A DNA stretch of 64,000 nt from S015-6 sp964384945 (GTDB lineage Bacteria; Desulfobacterota; DSWW01), in assembly GCA_964384945.1 (NCBI GenBank), contig CAYLMK010000004.1, positions 62,001 through 126,000 on the forward strand, read 5' to 3'. How positions within the stretch are numbered: the first letter of the stretch is position 1; each line of letters opens with the position of its first letter. Positions 43,437 through 52,402 of the stretch are shown piece after piece. The notes under the pieces were generated by a model, which had not been told where the DNA came from, ran no database searches, and was given only the letters and a program-made list of their open reading frames with translations. The position numbers were made by a program, and so were the translations under genes.

Positions 43437-43470
43437 TTGACAAAGAAGGGGCCCATAGTTAGTGTAGTCT
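43437..43470 (+). promoter_or_regulatory. Promoter region of feoAB
   Basis: TTGACA (43437-43442) lies before a weak -10 (TAGTGT 17 bases on). TTAGTGTAGTCTAA (43459-43472) has inverted TTAG/CTAA arms over the +1 and may bind the DtxR-type repressor. The divergent 5'-nucleotidase gene shares this AT-rich 201-base gap (43293-43493). Confidence 0.5.
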
Positions 43471-43493
43471 AAATAAGTTAGGAGCACCGAACA

Positions 43494-43793
43494 TTGCGAC
43501 CTGCCAAGCAAGAAGAAAAAGCCTGCCCCGTGTCTTTGCGCGACCTGAGAGAGGGATACCGGGCGGAGATCGAGTCCGTCGGCGGCGAGGGCGCCTTCAA
43601 ACGGCGGCTGCTCGAGATGGGCTTCATGCCCGGCGTGTCGGTCCTCATCAAGAAGTACGCGCCCCTGCGCGATCCGATCGAACTGGTGATCAAGGGGTAC
43701 CACGTGTCGCTCCGGCGCGAGGAGGCGCAGCACGTCCTCGTACGCCGGGATTCCATCCGGGCAACGGGCCATGAATCCGACGGAACGCCTTAG
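43494..43793 (+). CDS. feoA: Ferrous-iron transport protein A
   Basis: The 99-residue protein begins at TTG 43494, nine bases after AGGAG. The FeoA fold is clear: VSLRDLREGYRAEIESVGG, RLLEMGFMPGVSVLIKKYA and DPIELVIKGYHVSLRREEA. It binds the FeoB cytoplasmic region. Its last 23 bases overlap the feoB start, so they are coupled. The C-terminal tail after QHVLVRRD is unlike the family. Confidence 0.88.
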   Translation: MRPAKQEEKACPVSLRDLREGYRAEIESVGGEGAFKRRLLEMGFMPGVSVLIKKYAPLRDPIELVIKGYHVSLRREEAQHVLVRRDSIRATGHESDGTP

Positions 43794-45954
43794 AATCGCG
43801 CTTGCCGGCAACCCCAATTCGGGCAAGACGACCTTGTTCAACGCCATTACGGGCGCCCGGCACCATGTGGGGAACTGGCCCGGCGTAACGGTGGAGAAGA
43901 AGGAAGGGCTGACGACCTTCGACGGCATCGAAATCACGGTCGTGGACCTGCCGGGAACCTACAGCCTGACCGCCTACTCGATCGAGGAGATCGTGGCCCG
44001 CAGGTTCATCGTGCACGAGAAGCCGGACGTGGTCGTGCACGTCGTCGATTCGAGCAATCTCGAACGGAACCTCTTCCTGACCACCCAACTCCTGCAACTG
44101 GGCTCAAAGATCGTGCTCGCCCTGAACATGTCCGATGCGCTCCGCGATTCCGGCGCCCGGATCGACGCAGACAAGCTCGGGGCCCTGCTGGGCGCCCCGG
44201 CGGTCTTTACGGTGGGCCACAAGGGGGCGGGCATCCGGGAACTGATGGAGACGGTCGTCCGGGTGGCCCGGGGCGAGCATCCCCAGGTCCGCCGGGTGCG
44301 CGTCCCGTACGGACACGAGATCGAAAGCCACCTGGCGCCCCTGACCGAAAAGGCGGAGGCCCTTGACCTCTTCGAAATCCCCCATCCGCCGCGCTGGCTC
44401 GTGATCAAGGCCCTCGAGAACGACAAGGAGATGGTCGAGGCCATCCGCGGGGTCGAGGGCAAGGGGGTCCGGTTTCTCGAGGAGATCGAAGAGACCCGCA
44501 GACATCTCCGGTCGCTTTACGGGGAAGAGCCGGAGATCGTCTTCACCGAGCGCCTCTACGGGTTCGTGGCCGGAATCCTCAAGGAGGTCTATTTCGAGCC
44601 GCCGATCGCCCGCATTTCCCGTTCCGATCAGATCGACTCCGTCCTCACGCACAAGATCCTCGGGCTTCCCGTCTTCTTCCTGATGGTCTGGGCTGTCTTT
44701 CAGCTCACCTTCGCCGTGGGGGAGGCCCCCATGGGGTGGATCGACTCCTTCGTCACCTGGCTGGCCGGTTTCGCGGCCGAGCGCATGCACGAGGGGCTGC
44801 TCAGAAGCATGGTCATCGACGGGGTCGTTAGCGGCGTGGGGTCGGTCCTCGTCTTTCTGCCGAACATCTTCATCCTGTTTCTTTGCATCAGCTTCCTCGA
44901 AGATTCCGGCTACATGGCCCGCGCGGCCTTCCTGACGGACCGGGTCATGCACCTGCTCGGCCTTCACGGCAAGGCCTTCATCCCGATGCTCATGGGCTTC
45001 GGCTGCAACGCCCCGGCGATCATGGCCACCCGGACCCTGGAATCGGAACGGGACCGGCTGCTCTCGATCCTGATCAACCCGCTGATGAGCTGCTCGGCCA
45101 GGCTTCCGGTCTACGTGCTCATCACAGGCGCCTTCTTTGCACCGGAGCATGCCGGCACCGTGATCTTCTCCATCTATCTGCTGGGCCTCTTCCTGGCCGT
45201 CGCGATGGGCCGGCTGTTCTCGAGGACGATCCTGCCCGGCAAGGCCGCCCCCTTCGTGATGGAGCTGCCCCCCTATCGCCTGCCCACGGCTCGGGGGCTC
45301 CTCATTCACACCTGGGACCGGGGCAAGGTCTTCCTGCGAAAGATGGGCGGCGTGATCCTCGTGGGATCGGTGGCCATCTGGGCCTTGCGAGCGTTTCCGC
45401 GGGAGGTGCCCTTCTCAAGGGACTACGATGCGGAAATCGGCAGGCTGCGGGCTCAGGTGCAGGAAGGGCAGGGTTACGAACAGGAGCGCGGGGACGTTGG
45501 AAAGGTTGAAAAGGAGATCGCAGACCTGGAATCGGCCAGGGAGGCGGAGAGGATCGAAGGGAGCTACATCGGCCGCATCGGCAAGGCCATGGAGCCCGTG
45601 TTCCGGCCGCTCGGGTTCGACTGGCGCAACGGCGTCGCCCTGCTCACCGGCTTTGTCGCCAAGGAGATCGTGGTCTCCACGTTGGGCGTTCTCTATCAGG
45701 CAGGCCCGGAGGCGGAAGAGATGTCGGACGGCCTGATCCAGGCCCTTCGAAAATCGACCATGACGCCGCTGGTCGCCTACGGGTTCATGGCCTTCGTTCT
45801 CATCTACACACCCTGCCTCGGGGCGGTGGCCGTGATCCGCCGCGAGACCAACTCGCTCAAGTGGACCGCCTTCTCGGTCGGCTATGCGGTCGCCCTCGCA
45901 TGGCTCGTCGCCTTCGTCATCGTCCGGGGCGGCGCCCTGCTCGGCCTCGGGTGA
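43771..45954 (+). CDS. feoB: Ferrous-iron transporter FeoB
   Basis: The 727-residue protein has the N-terminal G domain with G1 GNPNSGKTTLF, G3 DLPGTYSL and G4 NMSD. A helical GDI-like segment (about 175-270) and a membrane part with two Gate motifs follow (GFGCNAPAIMATRTL near residue 410 and the CLGAVAVIRRET near the end). It imports Fe(II) into the cytoplasm driven by GTP. FeoC is absent. The gene overlaps feoA and is likely iron-repressed through the DtxR-type gene nearby. Confidence 0.95.
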   Translation: MNPTERLRIALAGNPNSGKTTLFNAITGARHHVGNWPGVTVEKKEGLTTFDGIEITVVDLPGTYSLTAYSIEEIVARRFIVHEKPDVVVHVVDSSNLERNLFLTTQLLQLGSKIVLALNMSDALRDSGARIDADKLGALLGAPAVFTVGHKGAGIRELMETVVRVARGEHPQVRRVRVPYGHEIESHLAPLTEKAEALDLFEIPHPPRWLVIKALENDKEMVEAIRGVEGKGVRFLEEIEETRRHLRSLYGEEPEIVFTERLYGFVAGILKEVYFEPPIARISRSDQIDSVLTHKILGLPVFFLMVWAVFQLTFAVGEAPMGWIDSFVTWLAGFAAERMHEGLLRSMVIDGVVSGVGSVLVFLPNIFILFLCISFLEDSGYMARAAFLTDRVMHLLGLHGKAFIPMLMGFGCNAPAIMATRTLESERDRLLSILINPLMSCSARLPVYVLITGAFFAPEHAGTVIFSIYLLGLFLAVAMGRLFSRTILPGKAAPFVMELPPYRLPTARGLLIHTWDRGKVFLRKMGGVILVGSVAIWALRAFPREVPFSRDYDAEIGRLRAQVQEGQGYEQERGDVGKVEKEIADLESAREAERIEGSYIGRIGKAMEPVFRPLGFDWRNGVALLTGFVAKEIVVSTLGVLYQAGPEAEEMSDGLIQALRKSTMTPLVAYGFMAFVLIYTPCLGAVAVIRRETNSLKWTAFSVGYAVALAWLVAFVIVRGGALLGLG

Positions 45955-46090
45955 GCCTCGCCGGCACGGTTCGGCAGCGCACGCCGAATCCCCGCCGACT
46001 TCCGTGCCCCCGGTCCCCTCTCGACGGGGAGCGCTTAGGACGTTACAGTAGATTCGAGAGCACCCGGTCGCCCACTCGCAAGGGGAAGCC

Positions 46091-46810
46091 ATGCACATCC
46101 AGCGGGCCCTGCTGTTTCCTGAGAAATACCCGACGGACGCATTCTACCCGTTCAACCAGGAGTTGTTCACCCGGACGCGCAGCTTCGCCCTCGATGCGCC
46201 GGTCACCCTTTTCGTCGGCGAGAACGGCACGGGCAAGTCCACCCTTCTCGAGGCGATCTGCCACAGGTGCGGCATCCACATCTGGCGAAGCACCGAGAGG
46301 ACTCCCTTCGTCGTAAACCGATACGAGCGGGAGCTTTACAAGTACCTGCAGGTCGAGTGGACGGACGGCGCGGTGCCCGGCTCCTTTTTCTCTTCCGGGA
46401 TGTTCCGCGATTTCGCCCAGATCCTCGACGAATGGGCGAGGACCGATCCGGGGGTCCTCAACTACTTCGGCGGAGGCTCCCTCATGACGTTGTCTCACGG
46501 CCAGTCCCTGATGGCCTTCTTCAGGGCCCGCTACCGCATCAAGGGCGTCTACTTGCTCGACGAGCCGGAGACGGCGCTGTCGCCGGCTAGCCAGATCAAG
46601 CTCGTCAGGCTCATCCTGGAGATGAGCCGGGCCGGCCACGCACAGTTCGTCATCGCCACGCACTCGCCCATCCTGCTCGCCTGCCCCGGGGCCAGGATCC
46701 TGAGCTTCGACAGCATCCCGGTGCGGGCGATCGCCTATGAAGACACGGAGCATTACAAGATCTGCAAGGCCTTCCTGGAGGACAGGGAAAAGTGCCTGAC
46801 CGGCCCGTAA
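46091..46810 (+). CDS. AAA/ABC-type ATPase of unknown role
   Basis: The 239-residue protein has Walker A GENGTGKSTL (about 43-52), a LSHGQSL signature-like motif (about 135-141), Walker B GVYLLDEPE and a switch His in ATHSP. It resembles small RecF/SMC-related AAA family ATPases without a transmembrane partner. AAGGGGAA precedes the ATG. It is 33 bases upstream of the rhodanese-ferritin gene. Role unknown; no toxin or partner is visible. Confidence 0.75.
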   Translation: MHIQRALLFPEKYPTDAFYPFNQELFTRTRSFALDAPVTLFVGENGTGKSTLLEAICHRCGIHIWRSTERTPFVVNRYERELYKYLQVEWTDGAVPGSFFSSGMFRDFAQILDEWARTDPGVLNYFGGGSLMTLSHGQSLMAFFRARYRIKGVYLLDEPETALSPASQIKLVRLILEMSRAGHAQFVIATHSPILLACPGARILSFDSIPVRAIAYEDTEHYKICKAFLEDREKCLTGP

Positions 46811-46842
46811 AGAGGGAAACGAACCCCGAGGAGGGAGATGCT

Positions 46843-47682
46843 ATGGCCGATTCACCGATGTTGCGCCCGACGCCCACCTGGACCGCAAACCAGGTTCGCG
46901 CTTTCATCGAACAACACAAGCCCGGGGAATACACGCTCCTTGACGTTCGCCAGCCGGAGGAATATGCGCAAGGACACCTGCCCGGCTCCCTGCTCATTCC
47001 CCTGGGGGAATTGCACCAACGGCTGGGCGAGCTGGACCGGTCCAGAACCGCCATCGTTTACTGCCGGTCCGGCGTCCGCTCCGCGAACGCCGCAGGCGTG
47101 CTGCTGAACGCCGGCTTCGGGGATGTCCGGAACCTGTCCGGAGGGATCCTTGCCTGGCGGGGAACGGTTGCGACCGGCGCACCCGAGGCGGGCATGTGGT
47201 GGTTCCAGGAGGCCCGCGACCCGGCGGACTACATCTCGCTCGCCTGGATCCTGGAAGAAGGCGCAAGGCTCTTCTACGGCAGGATGTCCGAGCAGTTCGC
47301 CTCCGAGGATGCGGGCGGCCTGTTCCGGTCCCTGGCCGCCGAGGAGGCGCAACACAAGAGCACGCTCCGAGGCCTTTACGGAACGCTCACCGGGCGGGCA
47401 GGGGATCCTCTCTCTCCCGAGGAGGTGGCGGCATTCGACAGGATGGAGGGAGGCCTCTCGCTGACCAAGGTCCTGGGATGGGCGGACGGGAGAGGGGCGA
47501 TCGACGTCCTCGAGTTCTCGGTCGCCATGGAAGTGAACTCTTACGACCTGTACCTCAGGGTGGGGCGCACCGTCGGCGGGGAGGAAAGCAGGGCCGTGCT
47601 GCGCAGCCTCGCCGAGGAGGAGAAAGTGCATCTGGACCGTCTGATCGATGCGTTCACCCAACTGACGGGCCTGAGGGCGTGA
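46843..47682 (+). CDS. Rhodanese-ferritin-like fusion protein
   Basis: The 279-residue protein starts at ATG 46843 after GAGGAGGG. Residues 10-112 form a rhodanese domain with YTLLDVRQPEEYAQGHLPGS and the active-site loop VYCRSGVRSA (Cys about 79). Residues 133-279 form a rubrerythrin-like four-helix bundle with EEGARLFYGRM, EEAQHKSTL, MEVNSYDLYLRVG and EEEKVHLDRL, giving Glu and His for a di-iron site. Rhodanese moves sulfane sulfur and rubrerythrin reduces peroxide, so the fusion may link thiol/sulfane sulfur and oxidative stress. Confidence 0.85.
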   Translation: MADSPMLRPTPTWTANQVRAFIEQHKPGEYTLLDVRQPEEYAQGHLPGSLLIPLGELHQRLGELDRSRTAIVYCRSGVRSANAAGVLLNAGFGDVRNLSGGILAWRGTVATGAPEAGMWWFQEARDPADYISLAWILEEGARLFYGRMSEQFASEDAGGLFRSLAAEEAQHKSTLRGLYGTLTGRAGDPLSPEEVAAFDRMEGGLSLTKVLGWADGRGAIDVLEFSVAMEVNSYDLYLRVGRTVGGEESRAVLRSLAEEEKVHLDRLIDAFTQLTGLRA

Positions 47683-47692
47683 GCCCCCCGGT

Positions 47693-48223
47693 TCATCGCA
47701 GCTCCAGGGTGGCGCCGCACCAGTCGTCCTCGGTGTGCGGGTCGTGCGGCGCATAGACCGCTGCCAGCGCGATGCGCGGATTAATGACGCTGATGATCGC
47801 CTTCCACATGGCCGAAAAGGCCGGCTTGCAGTTGAGCTCGGGCCAGCCCGCCTGCCTCCTGGCCAACTGCATGGGACACCGGGTGACCCTGAAGACGAGC
47901 CGGTTGTCCGTCCATTCCTCGTAGCCCCCTTCCGGCCCCTCCTCGGCGGCCAGGGAGAAGGTCATCACCTTGACCACGTCGGCCAGGGTGTCGCCCAGCT
48001 TCCAGAGATTCTTCAGCCGGTGCGCCTCCACGGCCGACCACTTGGCCCAGAGCATCTCGTCGAACTCCGCGGCCACCTCGGAACCGTATTTCATGGTCAC
48101 GTTGGCCATCCAGTTGTTCTGGAGGGACCAGAAGTTCTTGTTGCAGACCTCGATGTAGTCAATGATCTCTTCCTTGCTCATCTTCATGAGCTCGGCCCGC
48201 TTGTCCGGCCTCGTCAGTCCCAT
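47693..48223 (-). CDS. DUF6125/L-2-amino-thiazoline-4-carboxylate hydrolase-like protein
   Basis: The 176-residue product has MSKEEIIDYIEVCNKNFWSLQNNWM and EEFDEMLWAKWSAVEAHRLK, then VTRCPMQLARRQAGWPELNCKP and NPRIALAAVYAPHDPHTEDDWC. This matches a widespread anaerobic family (DUF6125-like) by pattern; the biochemical role is unproven. Start at 48223 follows AAGAGAGG at six bases, though ATG at the MSKEE position is possible. It is convergent with the rhodanese-ferritin gene. Confidence 0.7.
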   Translation of the reverse strand: MGLTRPDKRAELMKMSKEEIIDYIEVCNKNFWSLQNNWMANVTMKYGSEVAAEFDEMLWAKWSAVEAHRLKNLWKLGDTLADVVKVMTFSLAAEEGPEGGYEEWTDNRLVFRVTRCPMQLARRQAGWPELNCKPAFSAMWKAIISVINPRIALAAVYAPHDPHTEDDWCGATLELR

Positions 48224-48357
48224 GGATAACCTCTCTTCCCTTCTCGAATTCACTCCACCTCTGCGCGGATCTCCGGAGGCAGCCTTTCTTTGCGTTCCGG
48301 ATGCGTCTCGACCAGGCGCGCTATGTCGGCGAGATCCTTCTGCCGCTGCGATATACT

Positions 48358-48954
48358 CTACCAAGATTGCCTCAGGAAGGCCAAGGCACAGGCATCGGCC
48401 GTTGCGGCCTCCAGGAAGATCTTCACGCCGATCCCGACAAGGATCAGCCCGCCGAGGATTTCCGCGTACCTGCCGAAGCGGGCCTGGAGCCTGCGGCCGA
48501 GGAAGATGCCGAAGAGGGTCATGACGCAGCTCGCCGCACCGATGAGAATCGCCGAGGCGAGCGCTTCCCTTTCCAGGACGCCGAAGGAGAGCCCCACGGC
48601 GAGGGCGTCGATGCTGGTGGCGACGGAGAGTATCACAAGCCGCCATCCTCTGGACGGGTCGGCCCGCGGCGCCTCCGCGTCCTCCTCGGAGAAGCCCTCC
48701 CGGATCATCCTCAGGCCGACGAAACAAAGGAGGCCGAGCGCGAGGTAATGGTCCCAGGCCTCGATCCAGTGCACGATGCCCGAGCCGGCGAAATAGCCCG
48801 CCAAGAACAGGAGGGTCTGGAACAGCCCGAAGTGGAAGGAGAGCCGGAACACGCTACGCCTCACAGGCGCCTGGAACACGGTCCCGGAGCCGATGCCCAC
48901 GGCGAATGTGTCCATGCCGAGGCCGACGGCAAGCAGGAGCGTCTCAAGGGTCAT
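48358..48954 (-). CDS. mntP: Manganese efflux pump MntP
   Basis: The 198-residue inner-membrane protein has six helices and both family motifs: GMDTFAVGIG near residue 13 and SIDALAVGLSFG near 113. It exports Mn(II). No yybP-ykoY-type riboswitch was recognised upstream; the 151-base gap to the IcmF stop shows only pyrimidine-rich repeats of the CTTTCG type. GGAGG precedes the ATG by three or four bases. Confidence 0.92.
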   Translation of the reverse strand: MTLETLLLAVGLGMDTFAVGIGSGTVFQAPVRRSVFRLSFHFGLFQTLLFLAGYFAGSGIVHWIEAWDHYLALGLLCFVGLRMIREGFSEEDAEAPRADPSRGWRLVILSVATSIDALAVGLSFGVLEREALASAILIGAASCVMTLFGIFLGRRLQARFGRYAEILGGLILVGIGVKIFLEAATADACALAFLRQSW

Positions 48955-49105
48955 AAGCCTCCAGCAACGGAAAGGAAAAGGTGCGGCAGAAAGCCTTCAA
49001 GAAAGCGTTTCCAAGTTCCTTGATCCACCCCTTTCGACTTTCGCCTTTGCCCTTTCGCCTGAGGAGATGCGTGCAATGCCGCAGACGGCCATGTATCGAC
49101 ATCCC

Positions 49106-52100
49106 CTACATGCCGCGGCGGTACTGGCCTCCCACCTCGTAAAGCGCCCGCGTAATCTGCCCCAGGGTGCATACCCGAACGGTGTCCATCAGTTCGGCGA
49201 AGAGGTTGCCCCCCTCGAGGGCCACGCGCTGCAGCCGGGCCAGTGCCCCGGGGGCCTCCTTTTCGTTCCGCTTCATAAAGTCCCTCACGCGTCTCAGTTG
49301 CGAGGCCTTCTCTTCCTCGGTGGCCCTGGCCAGCTCGATGAAGGCGCCCGGATGATCGAATTCACCGTGGGGATTCAGGAAGGTGTTGACCCCGATGATG
49401 GGGATCCTGCCGGTATGCTTCAACGTCTCGTAGTAGATCGACTCCTCCTGGATCTTGCTGCGCTGGTAGCCGGTCTCCATGGCGCCCAGCACGCCTCCAC
49501 GTTCCGCAAGCCGGTCGAACTCGGAGAGCACGGCCTCCTCCACGAGCCGGGTCAGTTCCTCGACGATGAAGCTTCCCTGGTAGGGGTTTTCGTTCTTGGC
49601 GAGGCCCCACTCCCGGTTGATGATGAGTTGGATGGCCAGGGCCCGGCGGACCGATTCCTCGGTCGGCGTCGTGATCGCCTCGTCGAAGGCGTTGGTGTGG
49701 AGACTCTGGCAGTTGTCGTACACGGCGCACAGGGCCTGCAGGGTCGTGCGGATGTCGTTCAACTGGATGTCCTGGCTGTGGAGCGACCGGCCCGAGGTCT
49801 GGACGTGGTACTTGAGCATCTGGGACCGGTCCGAACCGCCGTACATTTCGCGCATGGCCACGGCCCAGATACGCCGGGCCACCCGGCCGATCACGGTGTA
49901 CTCGGGGTCCATGCCGTTCGAGAAGAAGAAGGACAGGTTCGGCGCAAACGAGTCGACCGGCATGCCCCTCGACAAGTAGTACTCCACATAGGTGAACCCG
50001 TTGGCCAGCGTGAAGGCGAGCTGGGAGATCGGGTTGGCCCCGGCCTCGGCGATGTGGTAGCCCGAGATGGACACGGAGTAAAAGTTCCGCACGTTGTTCT
50101 CGATGAAGTACTCCTGGATGTCTCCCATCATCTTCAGGGCGAAGTCGATGGAGAAGATGCAGGTATTCTGGCCTTGATCCTCCTTGAGGATATCGGCCTG
50201 GACCGTCCCTCGCACGTTCTCCAGGACCCTGGCCCGGATCGCCCGGAACTCCTGGCCCGAGGGCTCTCGGCCCTGCTCGGCCTTGAAGCGGTCCACCTGC
50301 TGGTCGATAGCCGCGTTCAGGAACATGGCCAGCATCATCGGGGCGGGGCCGTTGATGGTCATGGAGACGGAAGTGGTGGGCGCAACCAGGTCGAACCCGC
50401 CGTAGAGAACCTTCACGTCGTCCAGGGTGCATACGCTCACGCCCGAGTTGCCCACCTTCCCGTAGATGTCCGGCCTCTCGTCCGGATCGCAGCCGTAGAG
50501 GGTCACCGAGTCGAAGGCCGTGCTCAGCCGCTTTGCCTCGGAATGTTCGGAGAGCATCTTGAACCTTCGGTTCGTCCGCGCCGGGTCGCCCTCGCCGGCG
50601 AACATCCGCGTCGGGTCTTCCCCCGTGCGCTTGAAGGGAAACACCCCCGCGGTGTACGGAAAGTGGCCGGGCAGATTCTCCTCGCGGAGCCATCGGTAGA
50701 TCTCTCCCGGATCCTTGAACCCGGGCAAGACCACCTTCGGGATCTGCTGGCGGGAGAGCGATTCCGTGTAAAGGGGCACCCGGACGTCCCGGTCCCTCAC
50801 CCGGTAGACGAACTCTTGCCCGCCGTAGGCCTCGCGGGTCTTCGGCCACTCTCCGAGAAGCCGGCGGGTCTCGTCCTCCAGACGCGCCTCGGCCCGAGCA
50901 AGCTCTTCCTTCAGCCGCCGGACGGCCTCTCCGGCACCGTTCGGCCCAGCCGCCTCTTCCAGGGCCGCCAGGGCCTCGCGGAGGTGCCAGGCCCTTCGAA
51001 CCGCCCCGGCCTGCTCGGCCGTGCGCCGGTGGTAGGCCCGGACCGTGTCGGAGATCTCGGCCAGGTAGCGGCCGCGTTCCGGCGGGATGATAATCGTCTT
51101 GGAGCTCGAGGCCGTCGAGACCGGCCGCGGCAGGCCGGATTCGAACCGGCGGCCCGTCTTCTCTGCGATCCGGTCCAGCAGCGCGTGGTAGAGCGCGGTG
51201 ACCCCGTCGTCGTTGAACTTGGAGGCGATCGTCCCGAACACGGGCATCCGGTCCGCTGGCATGTCGAAAACCTTGCGGTTCCGCTGCACCTGCTTGCGCA
51301 CGTCCCGAACCGCATCGTCCCCTCCCCGCTTCTCGAACTTGTTGACCGCGATCAGGTCTGCATAGTCGAGCATGTCGATCTTCTCGAGCTGGGAGGCCGC
51401 GCCGAACTCGGGGGTCATCACATAGAGAGAGACGTCCGCAATGTCGACCACTGCGGTGTCCCCCTGGCCGATCCCGGCCGTCTCGACGATGACCAGGTCG
51501 TATCCGGCGGCCTGAACGAGGGAGATGGCGTCGGCCAGGGATTCGCTCACCTCGGTCACCGAACCGCGGGTGGCCAGGGACCTCATGAAGACCCGGGGGT
51601 TCCCGATGGCGTTCATGCGGATGCGGTCCCCGAGGAGGGCGCCCCCTGTCCGGCGCCTGGACGGGTCCACGCTGAGCACCGCAACGGTAGCCTCCCTGAT
51701 GTCATGGAGAAAACGCAGGATGATCTCATCCGTAAGGGAGGACTTGCCGGCGCCGCCGGTCCCGGTGATTCCCAGCACGGGCGGCCGCCCTTGGGCCAGC
51801 CTGCGCTTCAGTTCGGCCCGCAACCCCGCCATGTGGCCGTCTTCCCTCGCCTTGGCGGATTCGATGGACGTGATCAGCCGCGCCACCCTCCCCTTTTGCT
51901 GCGGCTTCAGGTCCGCGAGATCGAAGTCCGCACCGTCCGTGACCAGCGGATAGTCGATGGCCTCGACCAGGTGGTTGATCATGCCCTGAAGCCCCATCCG
52001 GGCCCCGTCCTCGGGCGAGTAAATCTTGGCAACACCGTAGGCCTCCAGTTCCCGGATCTCCTCCGGCACGATCACCCCGCCCCCGCCGCCGAACACCTTG

Positions 52101-52390
52101 ATGTGCCCGGCCCCCCTCTCCCGCAGAAGGTCCACCGCATACTTGAAGAACTCCATGTGCCCGCCCTGATAGCAGGACACCGCCACTCCCTGGACGTCCT
52201 CTTCGATGGCGGCATCCACGATCTCGGCCACCGAGCGGTTGTGCCCGAGATGGATGACCTCCGCCCCGGTGGCCTGCAGGATCCGGCGCATGATGTTGAT
52301 CGCCGCGTCGTGCCCGTCAAAAAGCGAGGTGGCGGTCACCACCCGCACCGGGTTCTTGGGCCGATATACGTCGACGTCTTCTTCCATCAT
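49106..52390 (-). CDS. icmF: Fused isobutyryl-CoA mutase IcmF (B12-binding, GTPase chaperone and mutase)
   Basis: At 1,094 residues this has the IcmF order: cobalamin-binding domain (residues 15-150, DGHDAAINIMRRIL and VSCYQGGHMEF), the MeaI/ArgK GTPase (Walker A TGTGGAGKSSL, about 208) and the mutase TIM barrel (about 560-1094, FPYTAGVFPFKRTGEDPTR). The Phe in GVFPF and Gln in GQNTCIFS fit IcmF rather than MCM, favouring isobutyryl-/butyryl-CoA or isovaleryl-CoA interconversion. It needs adenosylcobalamin, in line with the B12 locus nearby. It lies 12 bases downstream of tetR. Confidence 0.95.
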   Translation of the reverse strand: MMEEDVDVYRPKNPVRVVTATSLFDGHDAAINIMRRILQATGAEVIHLGHNRSVAEIVDAAIEEDVQGVAVSCYQGGHMEFFKYAVDLLRERGAGHIKVFGGGGGVIVPEEIRELEAYGVAKIYSPEDGARMGLQGMINHLVEAIDYPLVTDGADFDLADLKPQQKGRVARLITSIESAKAREDGHMAGLRAELKRRLAQGRPPVLGITGTGGAGKSSLTDEIILRFLHDIREATVAVLSVDPSRRRTGGALLGDRIRMNAIGNPRVFMRSLATRGSVTEVSESLADAISLVQAAGYDLVIVETAGIGQGDTAVVDIADVSLYVMTPEFGAASQLEKIDMLDYADLIAVNKFEKRGGDDAVRDVRKQVQRNRKVFDMPADRMPVFGTIASKFNDDGVTALYHALLDRIAEKTGRRFESGLPRPVSTASSSKTIIIPPERGRYLAEISDTVRAYHRRTAEQAGAVRRAWHLREALAALEEAAGPNGAGEAVRRLKEELARAEARLEDETRRLLGEWPKTREAYGGQEFVYRVRDRDVRVPLYTESLSRQQIPKVVLPGFKDPGEIYRWLREENLPGHFPYTAGVFPFKRTGEDPTRMFAGEGDPARTNRRFKMLSEHSEAKRLSTAFDSVTLYGCDPDERPDIYGKVGNSGVSVCTLDDVKVLYGGFDLVAPTTSVSMTINGPAPMMLAMFLNAAIDQQVDRFKAEQGREPSGQEFRAIRARVLENVRGTVQADILKEDQGQNTCIFSIDFALKMMGDIQEYFIENNVRNFYSVSISGYHIAEAGANPISQLAFTLANGFTYVEYYLSRGMPVDSFAPNLSFFFSNGMDPEYTVIGRVARRIWAVAMREMYGGSDRSQMLKYHVQTSGRSLHSQDIQLNDIRTTLQALCAVYDNCQSLHTNAFDEAITTPTEESVRRALAIQLIINREWGLAKNENPYQGSFIVEELTRLVEEAVLSEFDRLAERGGVLGAMETGYQRSKIQEESIYYETLKHTGRIPIIGVNTFLNPHGEFDHPGAFIELARATEEEKASQLRRVRDFMKRNEKEAPGALARLQRVALEGGNLFAELMDTVRVCTLGQITRALYEVGGQYRRGM

Positions 52391-52402
52391 CGTTCCCCCT
52401 AT

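Noticed and set aside
48955..49105. Possible Mn riboswitch upstream of mntP
   Set aside because: The yybP-ykoY core elements were not found in the minus-strand leader.
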